Assembly: GCA_028288945.1 (NCBI GenBank)
Contig: JAQGHH010000255.1
Coordinates: 1-5,579 of the forward strand
Source: Phycisphaerales bacterium
GTDB lineage: Bacteria; Planctomycetota; Phycisphaerae; Tepidisphaerales; Tepidisphaeraceae
Reading direction: 5' to 3'
DNA: 5,579 nt
Shown here: positions 1 to 5,579 of the stretch, in pieces
Numbering within the stretch: the stretch's first letter is position 1
Layout: each line of letters opens with the position of its first letter
Translations under genes and position numbers: made by a program
Notes under the pieces: model-generated
Told to the model about the DNA's origin: nothing
Databases searched by the model: none
What the model saw: only the letters and a program-made list of their open reading frames with translations

Positions 1-1355
1 GCCCAGTGAAAATTCGGGTCGCCGGACCAGACATACCCGTCGCTATTCAAGCGGGCCACGTACCCGCCCCCCGCGACGACCAGCTTCCCGTCGGCGTCGA
101 TCGCACCGCCGAAGAGATAACGGTCAGGCAACGGAGTCGGAGTGGGGTTGGGCAATGGTTGTTGGCTGAAGGGGTCCCAGCCATTGTGAGTCGACGTGGT
201 TTCGCTCTGAAGGAGCTTACCGTCGGGCGTGAAGTGTCCACAGTATACGGCATTGGTGCCGTCGCCCTCGACGACGATTTCGCCGGTCGCTCGAACCGCA
301 AGCCGGTACGCCCCGATCATGAACGTGCCACCCCCAACGTCGCCGATAGTTCCGCCGTTGCCGAAGCTGGTGTCGAGCGAGCCGTCATAGTTGCAGCGGG
401 TGAGCGCGACGACGCCGGTATTGAATTTCAGGATGAGCAAACTGCCGTCGGGCAGCACGGTCATGTCTTCGATATACATGTCGGTGCCGCTGGTGGTGGT
501 GGCGATGCCGCTGGCGTCAAAGTTGGTGTCGGCAGTTCCGTCAACGTTAAAACGGTAAACGAAGTTGGTAAGCAAGGTATTGGGGGTGCCTGAATAATTG
601 AACCCGCCGACCAGAATCTTGTCATCCGGCGTGACCAGCACATCCTCAATTTTGGTGCCCGACGGAATGGCCGCCAGTCCGTTCTGCCCAAATCCACTGT
701 CAATCGAACCATCGGCCTTGACTCGCGCGACGACGATTTGTGTCGAGTTCGACGTAACCAGGTTCTCTCCGCCGACGATGATCGCGCCGTCGGGCCCAAG
801 GGCCACGGCTTCAATTTGCCCGGACATGGCTGCGACTTGTCCGTCTTTGCCAAAGTTCGTGTCTGGCGAGCCATCGGCGTTGAACCGGTGGAGCGTGCCG
901 CCGACCGGAATGATCGAGGGGCCGCTGATTCCGCCCGTGATGCCGACGACAATCTTGCCGTCGGGCTGGATGAGGACGAATTCCGGAAGGATTCCGGCGC
1001 TCTCCAAGCCGGTGGCCACCTGGGCAACCCCATGGTTGCCGAAGGACGGATCGACCGATCCGTCGGGATTCAGGCGGGTGAGATAGCTGGTGCCGCTCGC
1101 GTCGGCTCCCGCCAGGAGGATTTTCCCGTCCGATTGAATGGCCACGCCCGAATTGCTGGTCGCGGTGAGAGGGGTGACGATGAGTCCGTTATTGCCGAAG
1201 GCACCGTCAAGTGACATCGTCCCGCCGGTGACGGAACTGAGGAGCTGGCGCGATTCCAAAGATTCGATCCGGCATTCCGTGCGTCGACCCGGCCGCCGTC
1301 CGATTCGACGCGAGGATGATGCAGTTTGCCGCCCGGTGATGAAGTTCCGCCGCAT
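1..1355 (-). CDS. Secreted delta-60 repeat beta-propeller protein with LEPR-XLL-like N-terminus (3' end outside window)
   Basis: Translating the minus strand from ATG 1355-1353 gives 451 codons with no stop up to the window edge. Residues 1-30 are very basic, and IESLESRQLLSS (about 30-41) matches the LEPR-XLL motif found near the start of many large exported planctomycete proteins, here with Ser in place of the usual Pro. The rest is built from delta-60 repeats (DUF5122-like) of about 55-60 residues. The signature D-G-S-x-D-x-x-F-G, or a variant, recurs near residues 50, 98, 161, 215, 272 and 324, with degenerate copies near 378 and 439. Each is paired with a P-D-G-K-I-x-V-x-G type strand near 75, 131, 188, 242, 302 and 421. 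A proline/threonine-rich insert lies at about 398-411. Such repeats are known to form beta-propellers; a role at the cell surface is inferred. No enzymatic motif is visible. The start fits a GGGGA seven bases upstream and the usual spacing to the LEPR motif. An in-frame ATG at 1523-1521 is possible, but it would add repeat-like spacer sequence. Confidence 0.9.
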   Translation of the reverse strand, partial: MRRNFITGRQTASSSRRIGRRPGRRTECRIESLESRQLLSSVTGGTMSLDGAFGNNGLIVTPLTATSNSGVAIQSDGKILLAGADASGTSYLTRLNPDGSVDPSFGNHGVAQVATGLESAGILPEFVLIQPDGKIVVGITGGISGPSIIPVGGTLHRFNADGSPDTNFGKDGQVAAMSGQIEAVALGPDGAIIVGGENLVTSNSTQIVVARVKADGSIDSGFGQNGLAAIPSGTKIEDVLVTPDDKILVGGFNYSGTPNTLLTNFVYRFNVDGTADTNFDASGIATTTSGTDMYIEDMTVLPDGSLLILKFNTGVVALTRCNYDGSLDTSFGNGGTIGDVGGGTFMIGAYRLAVRATGEIVVEGDGTNAVYCGHFTPDGKLLQSETTSTHNGWDPFSQQPLPNPTPTPLPDRYLFGGAIDADGKLVVAGGGYVARLNSDGYVWSGDPNFHW

Positions 1356-1362
1356 TGGTGTG

Positions 1363-1367
1363 TCCCC
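1363..1367 (-). promoter_or_regulatory. Ribosome binding site of the delta-60 gene
   Basis: GGGGA on the minus strand, seven bases before the ATG at 1355. It supports this start over the in-frame ATG at 1523, because the frame stays open upstream and gives no stop codon to decide the matter. Confidence 0.5.
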
Positions 1368-1532
1368 AATTGAGAAAGTGCCTGCGAGCCGAAGAGATGG
1401 TTCGTGGCAGCGAGGGAAAACTTCCCTGCAACGGGTTTTAATATAGCACGGATTTGCCTTCGGTGCGTTCTGGACGGAATATTCGTCCGGGCGTGGGATG
1501 TAGCGATTGAGTGTGGTGAACATGGCTTTCAC

Positions 1533-1690
1533 GGTGGGGTGGACATTCTTGTCTGCCGCGAGGCCGCGAGGCCGCGAGCGGGGGCATTCCTGCCCCCCGA
1601 GCGGACTCGCAACAACGCTTCGGGTCGGCTCGGGAGGCAAGAATGCCTCCACTCCCCGACCCGACGGCAGACAAGAATGTCCGCCCCACC
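1533..1690. repeat. Nested inverted-repeat element (REP/MITE-like)
   Basis: The outer arms 1533-1557 and 1666-1690 are 25-base reverse complements with one mismatch (T1540 opposite G1683, a wobble pair in RNA). Inside lie two perfect hairpins: GGGGGCA/TGCCCCC (1580-1586 with 1591-1597, loop TTCC) and GGAGGCA/TGCCTCC (1633-1639 with 1644-1650, loop AGAA). The second is enclosed by an 8-base stem, 1621-1628 with 1656-1663. The whole could fold as a branched cruciform or RNA. There is no transposase or clear target-site duplication. From memory, translated fragments such as RTFLSA and QECPP recur in planctomycete and verrucomicrobial genomes, which suggests a dispersed repeat family; this has not been searched. 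Confidence 0.75.
1555..1578. repeat. Tandem 8-base repeat, three copies
   Basis: GCCGCGAG occurs three times in a row without a mismatch (1555-1562, 1563-1570, 1571-1578). It begins inside the left outer arm of the inverted-repeat element and runs to the base of the first inner hairpin. It looks like replication slippage within the element and has no matching expansion on the right side. Confidence 0.85.
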
Positions 1691-1702
1691 AACAATCTCG
1701 CC

Positions 1703-1742
1703 AAAAGGGAGTTGCGCCCCCGCGCGAATCGAGTTTAACTCC
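1703..1742 (-). terminator. Weak candidate terminator after the cytochrome-WD40 gene
   Basis: Read on the minus strand, GGAGTT (1742-1737) pairs with AACTCC (1713-1708), with an inner GCGC/GCGC pairing (1725-1722 with 1717-1714), followed by CTTTT (1707-1703). It lies about 20 bases past the TAG at 1766-1764. The outer stem is short, there is a large internal loop, and the T-run is only four bases, so it may not work as an intrinsic terminator. The stronger inverted repeat just beyond could serve instead. Confidence 0.3.
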
Positions 1743-1763
1743 TAACAAGAGATGATGATTTGA

Positions 1764-4736
1764 CTATGTTTTCCCCGGCGTGGCGGCGGGGGTCAGGCCG
1801 GCTTCCTGGGTTTTCTTTTGGTACTCGGTGATGAGCTGGTCCGCCTTGGCTTTGGCCGCGGCGACGGCCTTCGCGGATTCGTCGGCGGCGGATTTGCGCT
1901 TGGGGACCTCGGCGGCGGCGGTGGCGGCGAGTTGCTGGAGCGATTCGATCTTCTTCGGCAGGGCGGCGGTGTCCGTCTTTTCCTTCGCGAGCGCGGCTTC
2001 GGTGCCGGCGACCGCGGTCATCGCATCCTTGACGGCCTGGGCCTTGGCCGCGGCTAATTGTTTGGTGGCTTCGATGTCGGCGGTGAGTGCGTCAGCCGTG
2101 GCCTTGGCTTTCGCGGCGGCGTCGGCGAGCGTTTTGTCCTCCGCGGCTTTCTGGGACTCGGCGGAAATCTTTTGCGCCAATTCGGCGGCTTGCGGTAGAA
2201 GCGCTTGACGCTGGGCGAGAATCGTCTGCGCGGTGCCGGAGGCGGTATTTGCCGTGGCCAGCATTTCCCTGGTCTTGGCCAGCGCGTCCTCCTGGGCCTT
2301 CTGGCGGGCGGGGGCCTCGGATTGCAGTTTCTGGGCGCTAGCCACGGCCGCACTCGCCTTGTCCAGATCGGCCTGGGCGGCAGCCGCGGCGGCGGCGAGC
2401 TTATCCTGCTCGGATTGGCGGGCCGCAAGCTCTTGCTTGGCGGCGTAGACGGTCAGGTAGAACTGGCCGACCTGCAAGCGTGCGACTTCGAGCTTGGCGG
2501 CGGAAAGCTGCGCGCCGGCGGCATCTGCCGCTGCCTTGGCGGCGGCGAATTGCGTTTGTGCGGCCTTGGCGACTTCAACCTTCGGGGGGACGGCTTTCTC
2601 GGCCGCGGTCGCATCGGTCTTCGCCTTGGCGAGGGCGTCTTCGGAAGTCTTTCGCTGGGCCGCTGCTTTGTCGGCGGCGACGGTTTGATCGGCGATCGCC
2701 TGCTTGGCGGCGTTCACCGCTTCGTTGGACTTGGCCAGCTCGCCTTCGGACTTCGTCATGACCTCGGCGAGTGATTTAATCTGGTCGGCCTTGGCCTGGG
2801 CGGCGGTCTTCGCGGCGTCCAATTCCTGCGCGGCCTTTTCCGCCGCCGCCTTTTTCTCGGTGGCGGTCGTGGCGAGTTGCTGGTTGTCCGCCTGTTTTTC
2901 GGATTCAGCCTTGGCGGTCGCGGCAGCCTGGGCGGCTTCGTCCGATGCTTTTTGTTTGGCGACCACCGCGTCCTTCAGCGGCTGCTCTTCTTTCGCGGCG
3001 TTTGCTTTTGCGGTCGCGGCTTCGTCGCGGGCCTTTGTGGCGCGCGCGACGGCGGCCTGCTTCTCGGGCATCGCGGCGGTCGAGGACTGCAACGCGGACT
3101 TTGCGGCTTGAAGGGCCGCATCCGACGTGGCGAACTGCGCCTGCGCGGTTTCCACCGCCTTCTTCGCGACGGGGACCGCAGCTTGGGCGGCCTGCTGCTC
3201 CTGCGTCGCTTTGTCGGCGGCGGCTTTGGCTTGGGCGAGCGCCGCGGCGGCCTTGTCGGCGGCGGCTTGCAGTTCGACGGCGCGCTTGCCGGCGGCGTCC
3301 AGCCGTTCGGCCAGCGGAGCGGGGTTGGAGCTTAGCTTGCCGACCAGCTTGGCGTCGGCGGCGTCCCAGACGCGCATCTCGCCCGTCCAGTCGCCGGCGA
3401 TGACGCGCTTGCCATCGTCGCTATAGACCGCGTGCAATGCGATGTCAGTGAATGCCTCGAAGGTCTTGTCGGGGGTGCCGTCGGGCTTCCAGGTCTTGGT
3501 GACTTTGTCGCGGCCGCAGGTGACGAGGCGGCCGTCGTGGGTGAAGGCGATGGAGAGGACGCCTCCGCCGTGCGCCTGGAAGGTTTTGACTTCCTTTCCG
3601 CTGGGCATGTCCCAGAGCTTGACGGTCCCGTCTTCGCTGGCGCTGGCGAGGACGTTGGAATCGTCGCGGAAGGCGACGGAAGTGACGCCCGCCTTGTGAC
3701 CGGCGAGGTTGTAAAATTCGTGGCCGCTCTTGGCCTCCCAGACCCAGAGCCCGCCGGCCCGATCGGCGCTGGCGAGGAGAACTCCGTCGGCGCTGTAGAC
3801 GATGGCGGTGACCCAGTCGGTGTGCTTTTTGATCGCGTGCTGGAGCGAGCCGTCGCGGGTCGAATACATCTTCAGGACTTTGGTCGGGCCGCCCAGCGCG
3901 ACGAATGACTGGTCGGGGCTGATGTCGGCGGCGAGGACGGAGTCGAATTCTTCGCCGACGTCGGTGAGCTTCTGCCCGGCGGTGACGTCCCAGAGGGTGA
4001 CCTTGCCGCTCTTGCCGGCGATGCCGCCGCCCACGAGCAACATTTTGCCGTTCCGGCTGAACTGCACGACTTGCGGCTCGCCGTCCGGGAAGGGGACGAC
4101 GCCCAGCAGATCGAGCGTGCCGGCGTTGTACAGCAGCACCTGGTGCTGCGTTCCCGCCGCTACGACCGGCGCCCACGGATTGGAGGCCAGACATGACACC
4201 GCCCATGGCCGGCCGGCGCGGACCACGGGCTCGAGGAGCAGATCGCGCGGCATCGGCGGGGGGCCTTCGGGCTTCTTGGCGCCGGATGCGGCCACGGTCA
4301 GGTCCATCTTCGGCTTGCTGCTGACGACGGGCTTGCCGTTGGCGGTCTCCAATGCTCCGCCCGCGATCCAGGACTTGATGATCTCGAGCTCCTTATCAGG
4401 GAGCTTGTCCTTCTTTGGCGGCATTGCCGGGTCTTCGAGGTGGGCGACGACTTTGTACAGCAGGCTGTTGTCGGCGTCGCCCGCGTTGACCACGGGGCCG
4501 TTGTTGCTGCCGGCCAGGGCGGACTGGTAGCTGCTCAGGTCGAGGCCGGCCTTTTTCTTGTCGGCGTTGTGACAGTTCAGGCACGAGTTGCGGAAGACCG
4601 GCAGGACGTGGTCCTGATAGTTGGCCTTGTCGGCGGCGAAGAGAGGGGAAACGGAGAACAACGCCGCGGCGGCGGCGAGGGCGACAGATTTATGGGCCTT
4701 GTTCACGCGAAACGCTCTTCCACTTTCAAGCGGCAT
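1764..4736 (-). CDS. Exported Planctomycete-type cytochrome c / WD40 propeller / coiled-coil fusion protein
   Basis: A 990-residue protein in four parts. (1) A signal peptide: basic residues up to about 16, hydrophobic SVALAAAAALFSVSPLFAA, and cleavage near residue 34-35. (2) A Planctomycete-type cytochrome c domain, about 39-128, with the haem site C52-L-N-C55-H56, a following K-K-K-A-G-L-D-L segment, the likely distal ligand M105 in PAMPP, and the closing W-I-A-G-G-A. (3) A WD40 region, about 177-459, with seven recognisable blades ending at or near LLYNA, LWD (W249), MYSTRD, VWEA (W333), LWD (W375), TWKPD (W416) and VWD (W457), enough for a closed propeller. (4) About 500 residues (472-980) rich in Ala, Lys, Gln and Glu, predicted as long helices or coiled coil, broken by QFYLTVY at 758-764 and scattered prolines. 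It ends in a short Pro/Thr tail. The expected location is periplasmic or cell-surface. One haem suggests electron transfer or redox sensing, and the propeller and coil suggest scaffolding; the partner is unknown. ATG 4736 has GGAG six bases upstream. GTG 4706 (980 residues) is nearly as good. Confidence 0.93.
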   Translation of the reverse strand: MPLESGRAFRVNKAHKSVALAAAAALFSVSPLFAADKANYQDHVLPVFRNSCLNCHNADKKKAGLDLSSYQSALAGSNNGPVVNAGDADNSLLYKVVAHLEDPAMPPKKDKLPDKELEIIKSWIAGGALETANGKPVVSSKPKMDLTVAASGAKKPEGPPPMPRDLLLEPVVRAGRPWAVSCLASNPWAPVVAAGTQHQVLLYNAGTLDLLGVVPFPDGEPQVVQFSRNGKMLLVGGGIAGKSGKVTLWDVTAGQKLTDVGEEFDSVLAADISPDQSFVALGGPTKVLKMYSTRDGSLQHAIKKHTDWVTAIVYSADGVLLASADRAGGLWVWEAKSGHEFYNLAGHKAGVTSVAFRDDSNVLASASEDGTVKLWDMPSGKEVKTFQAHGGGVLSIAFTHDGRLVTCGRDKVTKTWKPDGTPDKTFEAFTDIALHAVYSDDGKRVIAGDWTGEMRVWDAADAKLVGKLSSNPAPLAERLDAAGKRAVELQAAADKAAAALAQAKAAADKATQEQQAAQAAVPVAKKAVETAQAQFATSDAALQAAKSALQSSTAAMPEKQAAVARATKARDEAATAKANAAKEEQPLKDAVVAKQKASDEAAQAAATAKAESEKQADNQQLATTATEKKAAAEKAAQELDAAKTAAQAKADQIKSLAEVMTKSEGELAKSNEAVNAAKQAIADQTVAADKAAAQRKTSEDALAKAKTDATAAEKAVPPKVEVAKAAQTQFAAAKAAADAAGAQLSAAKLEVARLQVGQFYLTVYAAKQELAARQSEQDKLAAAAAAAQADLDKASAAVASAQKLQSEAPARQKAQEDALAKTREMLATANTASGTAQTILAQRQALLPQAAELAQKISAESQKAAEDKTLADAAAKAKATADALTADIEATKQLAAAKAQAVKDAMTAVAGTEAALAKEKTDTAALPKKIESLQQLAATAAAEVPKRKSAADESAKAVAAAKAKADQLITEYQKKTQEAGLTPAATPGKT

Positions 4737-4792
4737 CCAGCACTCCGATTGCAAATTGCGAAATGCAAATTGCAAAATATAAATTGAATTCG
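4737..4792. repeat. AT-rich degenerate short repeat, copy 1
   Basis: An AT-rich stretch in otherwise GC-rich DNA. GCAAATTGC occurs exactly twice (4751-4759 and 4765-4773), followed by decayed variants up to GAATTC. It shares GCACTCC (4740-4746) followed by GCAAAT with the second spacer repeat near 4878-4896. Its translation as ILQFAFRNLQ produces a false N-terminal extension of the downstream gene up to an in-frame ATG at 4841. Confidence 0.7.
4743..4746 (-). promoter_or_regulatory. Ribosome binding site for the ATG start at 4736
   Basis: GGAG on the minus strand, six bases before the ATG. It lies inside the spacer repeat (the other copy also contains GGAGTGC), so the match could be accidental. 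A rival site, GGAAGAG at 4721-4715, sits eight bases before a GTG at 4706-4704. That start would give a compact 25-residue signal peptide of more typical length. Confidence 0.4.
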
Positions 4793-4875
4793 GACCCGCA
4801 CGCCTTTTGCGGTTGCGGCCCGGTCCCCGTTCTTGCGCCAATCCATCTTAGATCTCAAACTTCAGGTCTCACAGT

Positions 4876-4917
4876 CGGCACTCCCAATCGCAAATCGGCA
4901 ATCGGCAATCGCAAATC
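4876..4917. repeat. AT-rich degenerate short repeat, copy 2
   Basis: CAATCGCAAATC occurs exactly twice (4885-4896 and 4906-4917), separated by another CAATCGG-type unit, forming a small array of 6-8 base units. GCACTCC (4878-4884) next to the array matches copy 1 in the same orientation. The array ends three bases before the stop codon of the DUF1553 gene. The stretch 4845-4875, read on the minus strand, has related GAGACCTG/GAGATCT-like units. No promoter could be picked out with confidence. Confidence 0.7.
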
Positions 4918-4919
4918 CC

Positions 4920-5579
4920 TCAATGGTTGAACATAAATTCCTGCGAATTCAACAGCGCCCAGAAAAGGTCGTCGTACGCCTTTTTCTGGTCCGGCCCGGC
5001 CTGCGCGAGCTGTGCGATGAGCGAGGACACCTCGGCATTGGTCGGTCGGCGGCTGAGCGTTCGCAGGAACAGGTGCTCGATGATCTCCGGCGGGGATTTC
5101 TTGGCCTTGATCATGTCGTTAATCACCGCGCTCTGCTCGATCTTGCCGTGGACCATGCGGCCGTTGATGAGCGACAGGGCCTGCGAGAGATTCGGGTCCA
5201 TCTTCACTTCGCACGAGCAGACCGTGTCGCGCGTGGCGCGGCCGAAGGTGGTGAGGAAGTAGTCGCCGGTGGTGCCGTCGGCGATCTGCACTGCCCGCGC
5301 GCCCAGCGGCAGGCCGCGGAACTTCTCCTTCGTCGCCGTCGCTTCGCTCAGGCAGTCGAGCATTACTTCCGCCCGCATGCGGCGGATCGCGCCGTGGGCG
5401 AAATTGCGGTCGTCATTCTCGTTGCTCGGGTTTGTCCCCGTTGCGGTCTGGTAGGCGCGGGACGTGCAGATGTCGCGAACCATCCGCTTGAAGTCGTAGT
5501 GGTACTCGGTGAACTTCTGGCCCAGCGCGTCCAGCAGTTCGGGGTTCACTGCGGGGTTGCTGACGCGCACGTCGTCAAC
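4920..5579 (-). CDS. DUF1553 (PSD1) domain protein, C-terminal part (5' end outside window)
   Basis: The frame is open from the right edge (codons V-D-D-V-R-V-S-N-P) to TGA at 4922-4920, giving 219 visible residues. The GTG at 5570 is not the real start: the residues before it continue the family pattern of a V-D-D/F-R-x-S-N-P stretch ahead of P-E-L-L-D-A-L. Family-typical segments follow in order: Y-D-F-K-R-M-V-R-D-I, S-R-A-Y-Q, R-R-M-R-A-E-V-M-L-D, F-G-R-A-T-R-D-T-V-C-S-C-E, L-S-Q-A-L-S-L-I-N-G, L-F-L-R-T-L-S-R-R-P-T, and the closing N-S-Q-E-F-M-F-N-H. In the family this domain usually follows a DUF1549 domain, often with a cytochrome c domain, in a large exported protein abundant in Planctomycetes. 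The biochemical function is not established. The C-S-C pair could be structural or bind metal. The gene lies on the same strand as, and upstream of, the cytochrome-WD40 gene, so co-transcription is plausible. Confidence 0.93.
   Translation of the reverse strand, partial: VDDVRVSNPAVNPELLDALGQKFTEYHYDFKRMVRDICTSRAYQTATGTNPSNENDDRNFAHGAIRRMRAEVMLDCLSEATATKEKFRGLPLGARAVQIADGTTGDYFLTTFGRATRDTVCSCEVKMDPNLSQALSLINGRMVHGKIEQSAVINDMIKAKKSPPEIIEHLFLRTLSRRPTNAEVSSLIAQLAQAGPDQKKAYDDLFWALLNSQEFMFNH

Larger units (their letters stand above)
1356..1763. other. 408-base spacer between the cytochrome-WD40 and delta-60 genes
   Basis: No convincing gene lies here on either strand. Short reading frames exist, but they are translations of the inverted repeat and have arginine/proline/cysteine-rich, low-quality composition. 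The spacer holds the nested inverted-repeat element (1533-1690), a weak terminator candidate (1703-1742), a small hairpin with GGACG/CGTCC arms at 1472-1488, and a five-base-arm palindrome at 1414-1426. A minus-strand TATATT at 1445-1440 could be a -10 element for the delta-60 gene, but no good -35 is seen, so it is not called as a promoter. Confidence 0.6.

Noticed and set aside
461..1033. 190-residue Ser/Arg/Pro-rich minus-strand ORF, with plus-strand ORFs at 6-593, 598-1086 and 738-1214
   Set aside because: All lie within the delta-60 gene. Only the frame ending at 1355 gives the repeated D-G-S-x-D-x-x-F-G pattern; the others are shadows.
1533..1690. CRISPR array or insertion sequence
   Set aside because: There are only two inverted arms rather than regularly spaced direct repeats, and there is no transposase or cas gene in the window.
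1404..1755. Small ORFs of 82-113 residues across the spacer on both strands
   Set aside because: They are translations of the palindromic element and its flanks, with mirrored RTFLSA/QECPP-type peptides coming from opposite arms. No ribosome site or domain supports them.
1780..3426. Many plus-strand ORFs opposite the coiled-coil region, rich in Ala/Ser or Gly/Leu
   Set aside because: They are antisense shadows: Ala/Lys/Gln-rich codons (GCC, GCG, AAG) on the minus strand leave few stops on the other strand. Their low-complexity products have no domain signature, and the minus frame has clear domains.
3445..4206. 253-residue Arg-rich minus-strand ORF
   Set aside because: It overlaps the WD40 region in another frame and has an R/G/P-rich composition typical of a frame shadow in GC-rich coding DNA.
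4920..5570. GTG at 5570 as the true start of the DUF1553 gene
   Set aside because: The frame stays open to the window edge and the preceding V-D-D residues continue the conserved family pattern, so the gene is simply cut by the window.

Overview
The window looks like chromosomal DNA of a planctomycete or a close PVC-group relative. The evidence is the gene content: a Planctomycete-type cytochrome c domain, the C-terminal domain of a DUF1549/DUF1553 protein, and a secreted protein that begins with a LEPR-XLL-like motif. All three are hallmarks of Planctomycetes. The DNA is GC-rich, with sharply more AT-rich spacers that carry short repeats.

All three genes read leftward on the minus strand. 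From right to left: (1) positions 5579-4920 hold the last ~219 codons of a DUF1553 (PSD1) protein whose front end lies outside the window. (2) A 213-base spacer (4707-4919, or 183 bases if the ATG start is used) carries two degenerate copies of an AT-rich short repeat. (3) Positions 4736-1764 hold a large exported protein with a signal peptide, one c-type haem-binding domain, a seven-bladed WD40 propeller and about 500 residues of alanine-rich coiled coil. (4) A 408-base spacer (1356-1763) holds a nested inverted-repeat element, a small tandem repeat and a weak terminator candidate. (5) Positions 1355-1 hold the first 451 codons of a secreted delta-60 repeat beta-propeller protein. This last gene runs off the left edge without a stop codon, so a search for start-to-stop ORFs misses it.

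The DUF1553 and cytochrome-WD40 genes are of kinds that often sit together in planctomycetes, and both are expected outside the cytoplasm. They may be co-transcribed, but their substrate is not known from sequence. The delta-60 gene is probably a separate unit, because the structured repeat lies between it and its neighbour. There is no sign of a phage, transposase, CRISPR array or RNA gene. The least ordinary items are the four-part cytochrome/WD40/coiled-coil fusion, the hidden delta-60 gene and the structured intergenic repeat. None of them amounts to a clearly new system.
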